Assembly (NCBI RefSeq): GCF_000247695.1
Contig: NW_004624784.1
Span: forward strand, 9,575,518 to 9,639,517
Direction of reading: 5' to 3'
Length of the DNA stretch: 64,000 bases
Source: Heterocephalus glaber
Lineage: Eukaryota; Chordata; Mammalia; Rodentia; Bathyergidae
Position 1 is the stretch's first letter. Every line of letters begins with the position of its first letter. Shown one piece after another: positions 23,581 to 34,447 of the stretch. A program made the position numbers and the translations under genes. The notes under the pieces were generated by a model that was given only the letters and a program-made list of their open reading frames with translations, did no database searches and was not told the origin of the DNA.

Positions 23581-23834
23581 AGATCAACTCTTGTCTGTTT
23601 TTTTCTCCTGTACTTGCTTCTGAGATTGACCTGTCCTTCAGAAGAAGGGTTGAATACCTTAGAACAACACTATAGGTATTGGCGTCAATTAGGTTGAAAC
23701 ACTGACTTGGAAACTGGATGGAATTTTGGGAAGAAGGAAGGAGAGAGAACCAGGGAAGAAGCATTAATCAGGGTCTTTCCAGTATAAAAACCCTCTCATC
23801 ATCACCTTTTGCCAAAGGTAAGTTCTGACAGCTT

Positions 23835-23945
23835 ATTCCACAGCTTATTTATTGAGCATCTGCCAGGTGTTTTACAAACATCCATGTTGGACAAAGAACA
23901 GGTTATGGGCTTTGCCTTTTGGAAGCTATTCTCTAGTTTGAGATT
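23835..23945 (-). mobile_element. L2 LINE fragment
   Basis: TTATTTATTGAGCATCTGCC followed by AGGTGTTTTACA is the reversed L2 terminus. Confidence 0.65.
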
Positions 23946-24070
23946 TAAAAAAATTTGTCCAGGAAGAAGGGTAAAATAAAACACACTTCCATGTTAACCC
24001 TCATCCTATTTTGACTGCCCCTTCTGTCCTTCCCTGTCCCTATTCGAAGCTGGTTGGGGCTATCTTTTTT

Positions 24071-24147
24071 TTTGGTTCCAGGGATCAAACTCAGGACCTT
24101 GAGCTTTCGAGGCAGGTGCGGTGCCACTGAGCTAAATCCCCGGCCCA
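24071..24147 (-). mobile_element. ID SINE, antisense
   Basis: Body GGTTCCAGGGATCAAACTCA to GAGCTAAATCCCCGGCCC. Perfect duplications GGGCTATCTTTTT lie at 24058-24070 and 24148-24160. Confidence 0.94.
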
Positions 24148-24485
24148 GGGCTATCTTTTTCAAAATCAACTCCGTGTAAGTCATTGGAGCAGCCATAGTT
24201 AGCCATTTATCTATCCAGTTGGTCTTGAACTGAAATCTAGCATTCATTTTGTTATGTATATATTCATTCGTTCATTTAGTTCACCAACAAAAAGTTGTGC
24301 AATCAATATTCACTAGATCAGCCAAGTTTTAAGTACATATGGCTACTACAATTCTACTCCTCTGTTAGAAGGTTGATTTATTAGTGACAGTAATGGGTGG
24401 TAGAGATAAAATTGGTACCAAAAAATCTCATTCTGTGGGTTGTCTTAAAATCTCCAGGTGATTCAGTAGAAGTAGTACCATTTCT

Positions 24486-24580
24486 TTTCTTCTTCTTTTT
24501 TTTTTTTTTGTACCAGAGATCAAACTCAGGACCTCACCCTTGCCGGGCAGGTGCTGTGCCGCTGAGCTACCTCCCTGGCC
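24486..24580 (-). mobile_element. ID SINE, antisense, with 18-bp target duplication
   Basis: T-rich tail, then GTACCAGAGATCAAACTCAG to GCTACCTCCCTGGCC. Perfect 18-bp duplications AGAAGTAGTACCATTTCT lie at 24468-24485 and 24581-24598. Confidence 0.95.
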
Positions 24581-24882
24581 AGAAGTAGTACCATTTCTAT
24601 CTCGACGATATGTTTTTAGAACATAATTAGAAATCCTAGGGTCTAGAATAACCTGATATTTCAACTGGAGAATGTGTCCCTGTCTGTCACAAAGTAGGAG
24701 ATTAGTGAATGTTTTTTGAAGGACAAAATAAGGTGTGAAGAGTGGAGGTAGGGAAGTTATAAGAGAAGTTACTTTGGATGAAGGGGATGGGAGGGAAACC
24801 TGACTGGCCAGGGTTACACAGGGGACCACAATGTACTTGGGCAGTTTGTCACTTCAGTTTTTAGCCCTTTTGAATATCTGAA

Positions 24883-24975
24883 AATTTTTTTTCTGATGTT
24901 GAGGCTTGAACCCAGGGCCTCACACATGCTAGGAAAGAGTTCTACCACTGAGCTGCGTCCTTAGCTCTGTCTCAA
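24883..24975 (-). mobile_element. Older ID SINE, antisense
   Basis: GAGGCTTGAACCCAGGGCCT, CACACATGCTAGG and CTACCACTGAGCTGCG follow the ID order in reverse, preceded by T8. The flanks (GAATATCTGAAAATT and CAAATATGTAAAAAAATT) may be a decayed duplication. Confidence 0.8.
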
Positions 24976-26639
24976 ATATGTAAAAAAATTTTTTTAACTC
25001 TTCTCCAGTGTGACTGTTCCATATCTTTGGTACAGCATTCTGGGTTTAGCTCTGCTGAGGGAGCAGGGAGATGATTTAAGCCAGGGTGTTTGTAAAAGTT
25101 TGTTTTGGTTCTTATCAGAGTTCTTTCCAGGAACAGAACATACTTTCCAATACACAGGACAGAGGACAGGATGGAAGTTAATGTGTTCCCTGGAATGTTG
25201 TAGGCATGAGCTGATTTTCAGAGTTGCTAGTGCTTTCTATAGGGACAGGGTAGGTGCACAGAAATAAAGCTTTTAGGGGCACTGATCCACTCCCTCCCTC
25301 CCTCCCTCCCTTCTTTCCTTTTCTTCTTGGATGAGGAAGGAAGCAGAGAGGGTATGCAGAATATGGGGTAGGATGGAATATTGCACCGCTGCAAATCTGT
25401 GAGGCCCTTTAATTCCTCTTCCCCCACCTAAAGAGCTTTAGCCTTTTATTACCATCTCTGAGAAAGTCCTTCTGGAAAGTGCAACCATTATTTTATACAC
25501 AGAAGTAGACTGTAGGGGGAGAGTGTACACTCCTCTGGCACAAAGTGTTTGGGGTCTGTCTCCTCTCAGAGGTCAAAGGTGAGACAGACTTTTTGTTGGT
25601 GTTGTTTCCCTGCCCCCTCTTTTTTTAAACACCCTTTCCTTGTTATCTCAGCTCCCAAATGTCAGCTTTGATGTCTATTGTTGGGACTTCAAGAGGTCTC
25701 TTAGCACATAGCGCAGGTGTTGGTTTTAGTGAGCAGGCGAGAGTTCCACATTCTTCTGGGGCAGAGAAATGGGTCCCACCACATTCTGACCCCTAAAGCA
25801 GGACTCCCTGATGCTGAACCTCTTCCTGGGGTTGGGCTTGCTAGCACCTGGTGGGCTGGTGGTTGCACACCAGGTTCCCCCCCACCTTTTATTTTCAAGT
25901 CTGTCTTAAGGGATCTGTCTTCCTTCAGAGCAACTGGAGAGGGGTTGTCTAACAGGCGCGTATTAAGGTTTCATTAATCAAAGACACTTCCACTGCCCCT
26001 TTACAGAAACACAACTGCTTTGGCTGTCCTTTGCTGACAGCTTGCTAATTTATCTTTTCTGGAGGAAGGGAGGGCTGAGAGGGACAGTGAGGCAGGCACT
26101 GCTGCAGAAGTGATCTCCAAGCCAGCTCCTCACATGCACGTGTAGGGTCATGGGTTCACTTTAGGGGGCTGCACCTCAGCTTCATATGTTTGTTCAGAGC
26201 AATGGACAGCTGGCCACATCCCCTCCTACCTTCTCCATGCAGCAGAGTCAAAAATCACAGAAAATAAATATGAGAGATGGGTTTACATTGTTTTATTTGT
26301 AAGATAATTTTTCACTTGTGACTTCTAGCCTCCCAAGATTTACTGAAATTTCAGGCAGAAAACTCCAGAAGAAAGAAATGAGAATACGGGTGCATGGGCA
26401 TTCTGGGTGAAGTATGGGGTGGTGGTGGTGGAGATGTTAATGCCTGGAAGTCACTGACCTGAAATACAGTCTTCTCAGCTTTGCTGAACTTCTCCTGAGG
26501 TTGGAGTCTGACCTTCTGTAACCTTGGCCCAGAAGACAGATATTTGGCCATTTGGAAGCCTCTCAAGCCTCCTAAGTAGGTGACTGAGCCTTGCATTTTT
26601 TTTTTAAAAAAAGCTAGCCCTCTACTGGAGAGTAGCTTT
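24976..26639. other. Unique intron
   Basis: Only the CCCT repeat at 25289 stands out. Confidence 0.55.
25289..25323. repeat. (CCCT)n short tandem repeat
   Basis: Five CCCT units, then CTTCTTTCC. Confidence 0.85.
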
Positions 26640-27640
26640 GAACTCACTTTATTCAACTCATCAAATATTTGCTGAATACCTACTCTAGGTGTTTGGCTCT
26701 GTTGGAAAAGTGATGGTAAGGCATAATCTTTTTTGTAGCTCTTAATTTGGACTTAGAACTAGTACCCAAATGGCTGCAATAAAAAGTAGAATAAAAATAC
26801 TCCCTAAGACAATTAGGAAAGGCAGAAGAAGCTGCAGGAGGGGTTTGATCACACCTGATAAATTTGTTCAATGAGTATTTATTGAGTTCTACTGTATACC
26901 AAACAGTGGAGAGACATAGAAATCTAAAGGCTTGTTACTTGTTTCCAAGAATCTAATAAGCAAGTGGGGAGATGTAGTCACCTAGATTTAATGATACATT
27001 ATACCACCATAAAAGTGTAACAAAGGAAGAATCAAACATAGGGGAATGAGGGTGAAGCAGCAATTGATAATGCTTTTGGGGGGCTGCAGACAAGATGTTG
27101 CTGAAAAGGTGACATCTAAGCAATATTTTATTTTATTTTATTTTATTTTACTTGGTACTGGGGATCAAGAGGAAGAGGCTGCTTAGACAAGAGGGAAAGG
27201 CATTCCAGATGGAAGAAGCCTTGTGTGCAGAGACTAGGTTGGGGGAAATCTTCAGCCATTTGGTTTCACTGGGCCTTGAAATGTGTATAAAGGGAGGTAG
27301 AGATGGTGGCTAGAGGTAAGGTTGAGTTTTTTACGAAGGTCTTGCTTGCTCAGCAGAGGGACCTGAACTTTATTCTGCGTATTTGAGAGAAATTGTTGGA
27401 AGGGCTTGATCTGGGGAGTATGTCTTAGAAGGAGACCCACCCTAGAGTGGACGGGTGTGGGAGCAGCCTGGAGTTGGGCCCATCACTTAGGAGCTAGTCG
27501 AGTGGTGTGGGTGAGCAAGGATGCAGGCTGAAGGATAGCAGTGACAAAGGAGGAGGGGGAGGGAAGGGGAGATGGCAGGGTCAGTGGACAAGTTGATTGT
27601 AGGGGAAGGGGGTTTGTAAGGAAGAGGGTGGAGAGAGACT
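26640..27640 (-). mobile_element. L2 LINE 3' region, antisense
   Basis: AATATTTGCTGAATACCTAC, GAGTATTTATTGAGTTC, GGTGACATCTAAGCAA, AAGGCATTCCAGATGGAAGA and TTGGAAGGGCTTGATCTGGG occur in the order of the reversed L2 3' end, with a possible internal duplication at 26865. An ID fragment interrupts it at 27126-27168. Confidence 0.8.
27126..27168 (-). mobile_element. 5'-truncated ID fragment with (TTTTA)n tail
   Basis: Only the tail, as (TTTTA) repeats, and the last ~18 nt of an ID (TTGGTACTGGGGATCAA) are present. The fragment sits inside an L2 that continues on both sides. Confidence 0.65.
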
Positions 27641-29004
27641 CCTGAGATGGTACTTTGGGTAACTGGTGAATGGTGGAGATATAGAAGAAGTTCTGGGTAG
27701 AATGATACTTAAGTTTCTCTCTTAGACCTGCTGTTTGAGAAACCTTTATGTGGGCAGCTGTATATTTCCAGTGGGTCTTAAAGGAAAGATATTTTGACAT
27801 GCAGACGATGTCCATAATACAAACTCAGTAGTATTCATTGACTTTTGGTGATATTTTTGAGTGAAAAAGAACAAGAGGTATCTGAATTCCACTGCAGAAA
27901 ACAGTCTTTTTGGAGCCCTCTGAATCATGAGAAGTGTTTTCATGAAAGACCTTTATTTATGCGTGTGCTAACATCTGGGGAACAGAGATAGATATTTTCC
28001 TTAGGTCTGGACTCCCGAGCCAGGAGCTCTTCCTTCACTCCTAATTAATCCTTTGTAGTTAGTGACTGATGAAATCATGCCTCTATGAAATTTTAATCCT
28101 CAGCTGTATATACACAACTGACTTTATCACAGGACCCCAAGTGTGTCTGAAATTAGTGCATGGAATCTATTGCATATTTGATTACTTTATAAAATCCACA
28201 AGATCTGGAGAAAACAGGCTGGAGAAGTGGGAGGATTTTTTGGAGGGTGTTGGTGTTCTTGACTCATTCTCAGATGTACATGTTGGGATTATAGCACTTG
28301 GAGATTGTAATTAGATATTTTATGTGAGGGTAACTCTCTTACTTAGGTCCAGGGAAACAAAGTGGGCAGAAATTAGGTATCTGCTTCATATTCCATTTCT
28401 CCTTTCTTACAGGTGGAAGAGAAATAGTGAGGGGCTAAGAAGAGAAAAAAGCTTCTAATAAAAGGAGGAGGGAGTGTGGCTCTGTGATGAGACATGAGTC
28501 CGTGCTGTGACTTTCATGGTTTTACATGTCTCCAAGCAACAAACCCTAGAGTGGAGCAGTAAAGAATAAGAGATGCACAAATTGCTCAAACAGTGACTTG
28601 GTGTTCAGGGTGACATTTCAGGTTGGCCTTTGTGACAGAGAATTTAGGGAGAGTCGTGTGTGTGTACACAGTTCATTCTCTACCATTAATGCCCCTGGTG
28701 GTAACCCTGGAGTCACCTGTGGGATTTCTCGTCATGATTTCCTCAAGGATCCCTGTAATACAGAATCCAGTGCTATTCCATGTGATGTGGAAGCCCTCTC
28801 CCTGTGAAACCAGGAAAATAGGATATTGACAGGTGCTGTGTTTTTGCGTGGAGGATGTGGGATCATGGAGATTCAGAGTTGGAAAGCATAGTGGGACACC
28901 TAGTCTCCCCTGGATGGATAGAGAACTTCTCTTTGGATCTTTGGAGTGATAAGAGATCAGTAGCTCTTGTCTTAGGGGGGCATCTAGATTATTTCAACTC
29001 CTGT

Positions 29005-29175
29005 GTCAGGTGCTTTAAAAGTCATAATTTAATTAATTCTGACAACTTTGTGGTATCACTGAAACATAGTTCAGATGACAGACTGAAGCTCAGAGTGGTT
29101 AAGCATCTTGCCTGGTGTTGCACAGCTAGGAAGCAGCAGAGCTAGGCCCTAAACCTGATACTGCAGCTTTTCCTA
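29005..29175 (-). mobile_element. MIR SINE, antisense
   Basis: CAGACTGAAGCTCAGAGTGG, TTAAGCATCTTGCC and GCACAGCTAGGAAGCAGCAG match reversed MIR. Confidence 0.8.
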
Positions 29176-29944
29176 CACTTATGCATGGTACCTCCTTTCA
29201 GCATTCTTTGACATGTGGAAAGCTCTCAACTGGAGTTGTTTGGTCTGCAGTGAGCAGCACCTTTCTTTGGAGGAGGAATCTCAAAGATGGTGGGTTGAAG
29301 TCTTTCTAACGATTTCAATAAGGACACAGTCTCCATAGTTAAATAGTTGGAAAGAAAACTAGAGCACCAGCCAAAGATGCCCAGTCACAGTTCCTGTGAA
29401 ATCCTGCCTGACCCATGTTCAGAGAAATCAGAATTGCATGCAACCGTAGGTATCAAAAGCTTTTCACATTCCACTTTCCTCAGGACGAAGTTCTTCCATT
29501 GATGTGCTAGGAAATGGTTAACCACTAATTCTCCAGGGGGAAAACACCTGATTTCTAGCATTTGCTGATTTCCATGATGTAAATAATCCCAGCATGGCTA
29601 ACTTCAGGCTGCGGTGTGAAGTCATTGAGGCAGCATTGGGAAGTGATCACACGATGGAACCAGCTGGCTCCAGGGTACCCTGGCTTTTGCATGCAAGGTA
29701 GATGCACTAGCATCCTGGCGAGGAGCCAGAATGTAAGTCCAGCCCTTGGTTGGCTGTTGTTAAGATGAGGAGGTTATTTTCTCCCCAAATCAAAACACAA
29801 AATCCAGGGTTCTGTCCTTTGTCTTTGCTTTTCTCATGTCTCATTCTTGATCCCAGCTACCACCATGGATATTTAGTAAAAATACTGTTCATAGTCTTGA
29901 TATCAGTTATGCTTACAGCTATTATTTTATAAAATCATTATAAT

Positions 29945-30105
29945 GATCCCATGAAATATGGGCTTTTATTGTTTCCATTTTATAGATAAAGAAATCAAGA
30001 CATAGATTGGGTAAGTAATTTGCAAAAGGTCACACAGACTTTGAATGGTATTTAAAATCAAGACTGGCTGATCCCAGGTCCCAAGCCCTTTCCCACTATA
30101 TTGCA
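29945..30105 (-). mobile_element. MIR SINE, antisense
   Basis: TTCCATTTTATAGATAAAGA, TGCAAAAGGTCACACAGAC and CCAGGTCCCAAGCCC match reversed MIR. Confidence 0.78.
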
Positions 30106-30784
30106 CTGCAGTTTTTGGTATTTCATGGACATCTCCAAATTTTGACATTAATCCTAAGTTAGGGACCTCCAGCATAATCTTCATTCTTGTTAGCAGCTCT
30201 CCATTTTGGGGTGTCATGATGGATTCTCTGGGATGTGAGGCATTATGACCCCATCTTCGGGGAATTTGACTGCAAGGTCCTGGCTGTCCTCTAGGACTTT
30301 CCTGAGTCCCAAGGCCACAGATTTTACTGAGGACTGAAATGGCTGCATTCTTCATAGACACTGGGTTTGCCTGTTCCAAAAATGGTGATTTCTATAGCAA
30401 CCATTTATTCTAGCAGATGTGTGCCTGGTATGGTTGGCAGAGAGGGTGGGATCAAAAATGGAAACGGCCTTTTATTCTTTGCTTCCTGAACGCATGCCCT
30501 GTATGTGAGGCAAACAGGAGGGGAAAACATGGCATCCTTATGATCTATATAAGATGTATGGCCCAGCCTGGCAAAAAAGTCTATGCTGCTTAAGATTGAT
30601 TTTTATCCGGAGCTTAAATTGGGCTGTATTTGGTGATGGAGCATCTTTTGGCAAGTGTACCTGTTGGTTTCAATTCAATGGATGTCTGTCACTGTAGTTT
30701 CTGTAGAATGTAAGCACTTATTATAAGGGTAGAGTGGCTAATATATATGGAGCAGACATTACTTTGGGTACAGATCACAAAGTC

Positions 30785-31165
30785 TGCCTTAATGTATATT
30801 AGTTAGGGTCTTTTGGTTGTAGGTTAAAAAGAAAATCTGTGCCATTTTAAGCTAAATAAGAGAATTTTGGCACAATACAGGAGTATTTCATGGAGCCTAA
30901 GGGCAAGAACATAGCCTTTCAAGGCAAGTGAACAGAACTAAGATATAGCTGTCAGAAACTCTCTCTCTCTCTCTCATCCTCATTCAGTCCACATACCTGG
31001 TTTCATTTTCATCTTTCTCAGGCTACAGAGTGAATCTAAAAATGACTATGCCAGGACTCCCAGTTTTACATGTGACAAGACCTAATTCAACTTTCCCTGT
31101 CTGTATCCCAAATTCTAGGAAGGCTGAGAATCTGTCTCATGCTGCTAGGGTTATGCTGTCGCTCA
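30785..31165 (+). repeat. Unassigned ancient interspersed repeat with (CT)n
   Basis: Phrases such as TTTTAAGCTAAATAAGAGAA, (CT)7 at 30959-30975 and TTCATCTTTCTCAGGCTACA have the look of an old mammalian repeat that carries a CT tract. Family not identified. Confidence 0.35.
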
Positions 31166-31197
31166 CTTTGTGATGAAGGCTTTGTGATGAAGATCAT

Positions 31198-31652
31198 TGC
31201 CTTAGTCTTCTCAGATTGTCATAGCAAAATACTGCAGACTGCCTGGTTTAAGCAATAGAAATTTGTTTCTCACAGTTCAGGAGGCTAAAAAGCCCAAGAT
31301 CAAGGTCCTGTAGAGTTCAGTTCCTGGTGAGGATTCTCTTCCTTTTTACTATGTCCTCCCCTGGTGGAGAAAGAAAGCAGGCTGTCTGGGGTGTCTTCTT
31401 AAAAGAATGCTAATCCTGTTGGATTTGGACCCCACCATTATGATCTCATTTAATCTTAGTTACCTAGGGCCAGGGATTTAGGCCAGTGGTTCTGCTGCCT
31501 GCCTCGAAAGCGCAAGATCCTGAGTTCGATCCCTGGGACAAGGAAAAAAAAAAAAAGTTACCTTCTTGTAGGTCTTATCTGTAAATATAGTCACGTTTTG
31601 GGTTAGAGTTTCTACATGTTAATTTTAAGGATACACAGTTCAGTCCATAGAA
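31198..31652 (-). mobile_element. MLT1-type solo LTR (ERVL-MaLR), antisense
   Basis: Reverse complement of an MLT1A-like LTR, in order: CATAGCAAAATACTGCAGAC, TTTCTCACAGTTCAGGAGGC, CCCAAGATCAAGG, CACCATTATGATCTCATTTA and CACAGTTCAGTCCATAGAAG. No internal retroviral genes. An ID SINE (31466-31555) interrupts it. Confidence 0.85.
31466..31555 (+). mobile_element. ID SINE, sense, inside an MLT1 LTR
   Basis: Body GGGCCAGGGATTTAGGCCAG to GAGTTCGATCCCTGGGAC with an A-rich tail. Duplications AGTTACCT lie at 31458-31465 and 31556-31563. It splits the LTR at 31198-31652. Confidence 0.9.
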
Positions 31653-31799
31653 GCTGTGTGGTACAATATGGGCCTTGTGGATTGGAAGAGGGCTCATTGG
31701 GCTCCTGAGAAGGAGGCCACTGCAGATGGGAAGGGTGAGCATGCTACATGCCAGGCACTGCATTTTTGGCTAATAGCTATGCTGTGTTTGTGTTCCTAC

Positions 31800-31960
31800 A
31801 CGTGTGTATGTATACCCTATATTTCTACATACATATGTGTGTTTGTTTAAACAATATACAATACATGTATACACATATACATCATACAGCTACATGTCTA
31901 TACAGATGCTTACACACATATGTATGTGCATGTGTACTTGTGTGTGTGTGTATTTGGAAA
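31800..31960. repeat. Degenerate TG/TA-rich alternating tract
   Basis: Mixed GTGTATGTATA, CATATACA and TGTGTGTG stretches. Purine-pyrimidine alternation dominates. Confidence 0.75.
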
Positions 31961-34160
31961 AAGGAAAGTTTGAGGATGGCTTTGAGTCCCTGTGAACTGT
32001 TCTCTGTCGATTTACACAAGGAGTTTGAAATTGAGTGTAAATTCTCATTTCTTATGCTTGTGGGTTCTCTACCTTTCTGAAGAGCAGTCGAGAAAGAGCT
32101 GAATTTACAGTTTGCCAGTCTCTAAGCTCTATGTTGCAGAGGAGTTAGGCTGCTCTTCTTGACAGTAGCCTTAAAATAGGATTTTTAATAAAACAGAGGA
32201 GCTGTGGGGCCACACAGGCCTGTCACCTATGGCTAAATGGAAATATGGGCACAGGCTGCTTTAGGAAGCCTCTTGCGGCATGCACTCCCGTGCCAGTGGG
32301 ATACATGCTGTGACGGAGACCAGATGATGAATATATTTTTAAACTTGGAACCCATGAACTACTTATTATTTTCTGAATTAGGAATCAAAACATATGAATA
32401 ATCTCAACAGGGTTTCAGCAGATGTATTCTGCCTTTAAGGTCACTTTGCTTTGGGGAGATGGTCGGGGGTGATGGGGAGCGAAGTCCAGCTCACTTCTCC
32501 TTGTGAGTAGGACGTTCAATGTCACATTTGCTCAGTTTACCAGTCAGAGTAAGTGTGATGCAAGGCCCATCGCCATGGGGTCAGGTAACCCACAGAAGCA
32601 AGCAGTCTTCTTTATTTTTTAATACATCAGTGTCAGCAGCACTCACAGGAAGGGTGTGAGAAGAAGACGGGCCCTGGGTGGCTGGGAGGACTGAACCAGC
32701 AGTGGCCTGCAGCTGCGTCCTCTGATCTGTCCCGTATGCTGCTCCCACCCTCTTCTCTCTCAGCCTCTCTGCCTGCCGCTGTTTCCCCAGCCCCTGCCAA
32801 ACAAGGTCCGGAACTGAGGTGTTCTGGAATTCCACCCTTACTAAGCTCTGGGATTAGGGCCAGTCATTTGGAAAGGGGATTGTGGGAGGGGGAAAAAATC
32901 CCCTAAACATTAACCCCTTGAGCCTACAGCACCAAAGAGCCTTCACCATTTAGGCCACTGGCAAATCAGCATCTCTTGGCCACAGCCTGGAAACCTGAGC
33001 TTCACACAGCAGAAGGAGACAGTTAAGCTAAGCCTGGCTGATGGAAATCTCCCTGTCCTTAATGACTGCAGGGTACACCTGTTCCAGCCTCTCATGCACT
33101 CTCATTGTTAGGCAGACACAGGTATTGAGTGACTGCTGAGTGTGAGTGTGACATGAAGGGGCTGAGGAGGAGAGGCTTGGTGAGCAAGAGAAGCCATCTC
33201 TGGATCTCAGGAGCCTACCCTGTGAGCCCACCTTGCTCACTCAGTGCAAAGGGAGTAGGCCCCCGGGGAGGGATGCAGGAGCACTCCGTGCCGTGCCTGA
33301 GCCTCTTTTCGGAGCTGGGCCCAGAAAGGACTGAAGTACACTGGTCAACCCCTCAATACAAACTCCTCTATGGAAGGTTTGGAGCAAGCTGCCCCTGGGG
33401 TTCTGCCGGGTTAAGGACTTTTTGAGTCTAAGCCAGAGAAGGGAGTGAGGGGAGCGAGGGAGCGGAGTATGATTGTTAGGAGTGGCTTGGTATTGTATTC
33501 ATCAAGGTGGGTTAGGGTTAGGAACCTGGGCTGAGTGACTTAGTGAGAAGGGAGCCTGGAGGAGTGGCAAAGTCATGCCCGCCTCTTGAGGGAGGGTCTG
33601 AAAGCTTAGAGATGTTCACATACAGGAGGGAAGGCCCAGTGTGTCCTCCGTTGCCACATGTCCAGGTCAGATGACCACTCCTGGCCTGAAGACTCAGTGA
33701 GCTTCTGGACCTGGGGAGGGGACACTCAGCTTTCTCCACCTTTCCATTCACGCCTGAGTGTCTTCCTGACAGCATTGCCCTGAATGTGAGACCGGCTTGT
33801 AGTGTTTCCTGACTGAGCCAGTTGTAGCTCCCCTCTCTTCCCAGGAGGTTCTGAGTGCAGCAGTTCAGGACCTTGTCTTTTCTTCTTCCAGTGGAACAGA
33901 GCAGGTGGCCCCAGAACCCCACTTTGGACCCTGGGGTCAGCACTCTCTGATGCCGCCATCCCACCCCCAGAGGGATTAGTCTGGCTCCTTGGGTCACAGA
34001 GCCTGGTGACAGCAGTGTCTCACTTCATCTCAGGAGGAAGGCAGAAGCAGGGCTGTGTGTGTTCAAAGCCCTGAGTGTGTGATATGCCTTCCTGGTGTAG
34101 GTCCTCTCCCAAGAATCCCTAGCCCAGATGTTCCCTCTCTTCCATGGCAGCCCATAAATC
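31961..34160. other. Unique, relatively GC-rich intron
   Basis: No CpG island, exon or repeat recognised. A two-unit TTAGGG at about 33510 is too short to matter. Confidence 0.5.
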
Positions 34161-34338
34161 AAGGGGTTCTCAAAGTGTCCCACCAAGTTACCTGATGTCA
34201 GGATTCTGTGGGGCATATGTTAAAAACTCTTGCCTCCTTGGATAGGCTACAATTGGAATCCCTGGGTAGCACAGAAATCTGTATTCCGTCAGCTCCCTAG
34301 ATCATTCTAACGTGCACTGAAATTAGAGGACCACTTTT
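34161..34338 (+). mobile_element. hAT-Charlie relic (MER5/MER20-like)
   Basis: GGGGTTCTCAAAGTGTCCC at one end, AGCACAGAAATCTGTATTCC in the middle and GAGGACCACT at the other end follow the MER5-type order. The adjacent ID SINE duplicated its last bases. Confidence 0.75.
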
Positions 34339-34432
34339 TTTTTTCTTCTTCTTCTTTCTAGTACCAGGGATTGAACTCAGGACCTTGCGCTTGTCAGGCA
34401 GGTGCAGTGCCACTGAGCTACATCCCCGGCCC
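34339..34432 (-). mobile_element. ID SINE, antisense, at the end of a hAT relic
   Basis: T-rich tail with TTC repeats, then GTACCAGGGATTGAACTCAG to CTACATCCCCGGCC. Flanking duplications TAGAGGACCACTTTT and TAGAGGATGACTTTT (from 34433) differ at two positions. Confidence 0.92.
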
Positions 34433-34447
34433 TAGAGGATGACTTTT

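Larger units (their letters stand above)
27641..30784. other. Mostly unique intron
   Basis: Two antisense MIRs (29005-29175 and 29945-30105). The rest is unassigned. Confidence 0.5.

Noticed and set aside
33240..33470. GC-rich patch as possible CpG island or alternative promoter
   Set aside because: CpG count is low and no first-exon or promoter pattern is seen.
33508..33522. GGGTTAGGGTTAGG, telomere-like
   Set aside because: Only two units, which is too short for an interstitial telomere.
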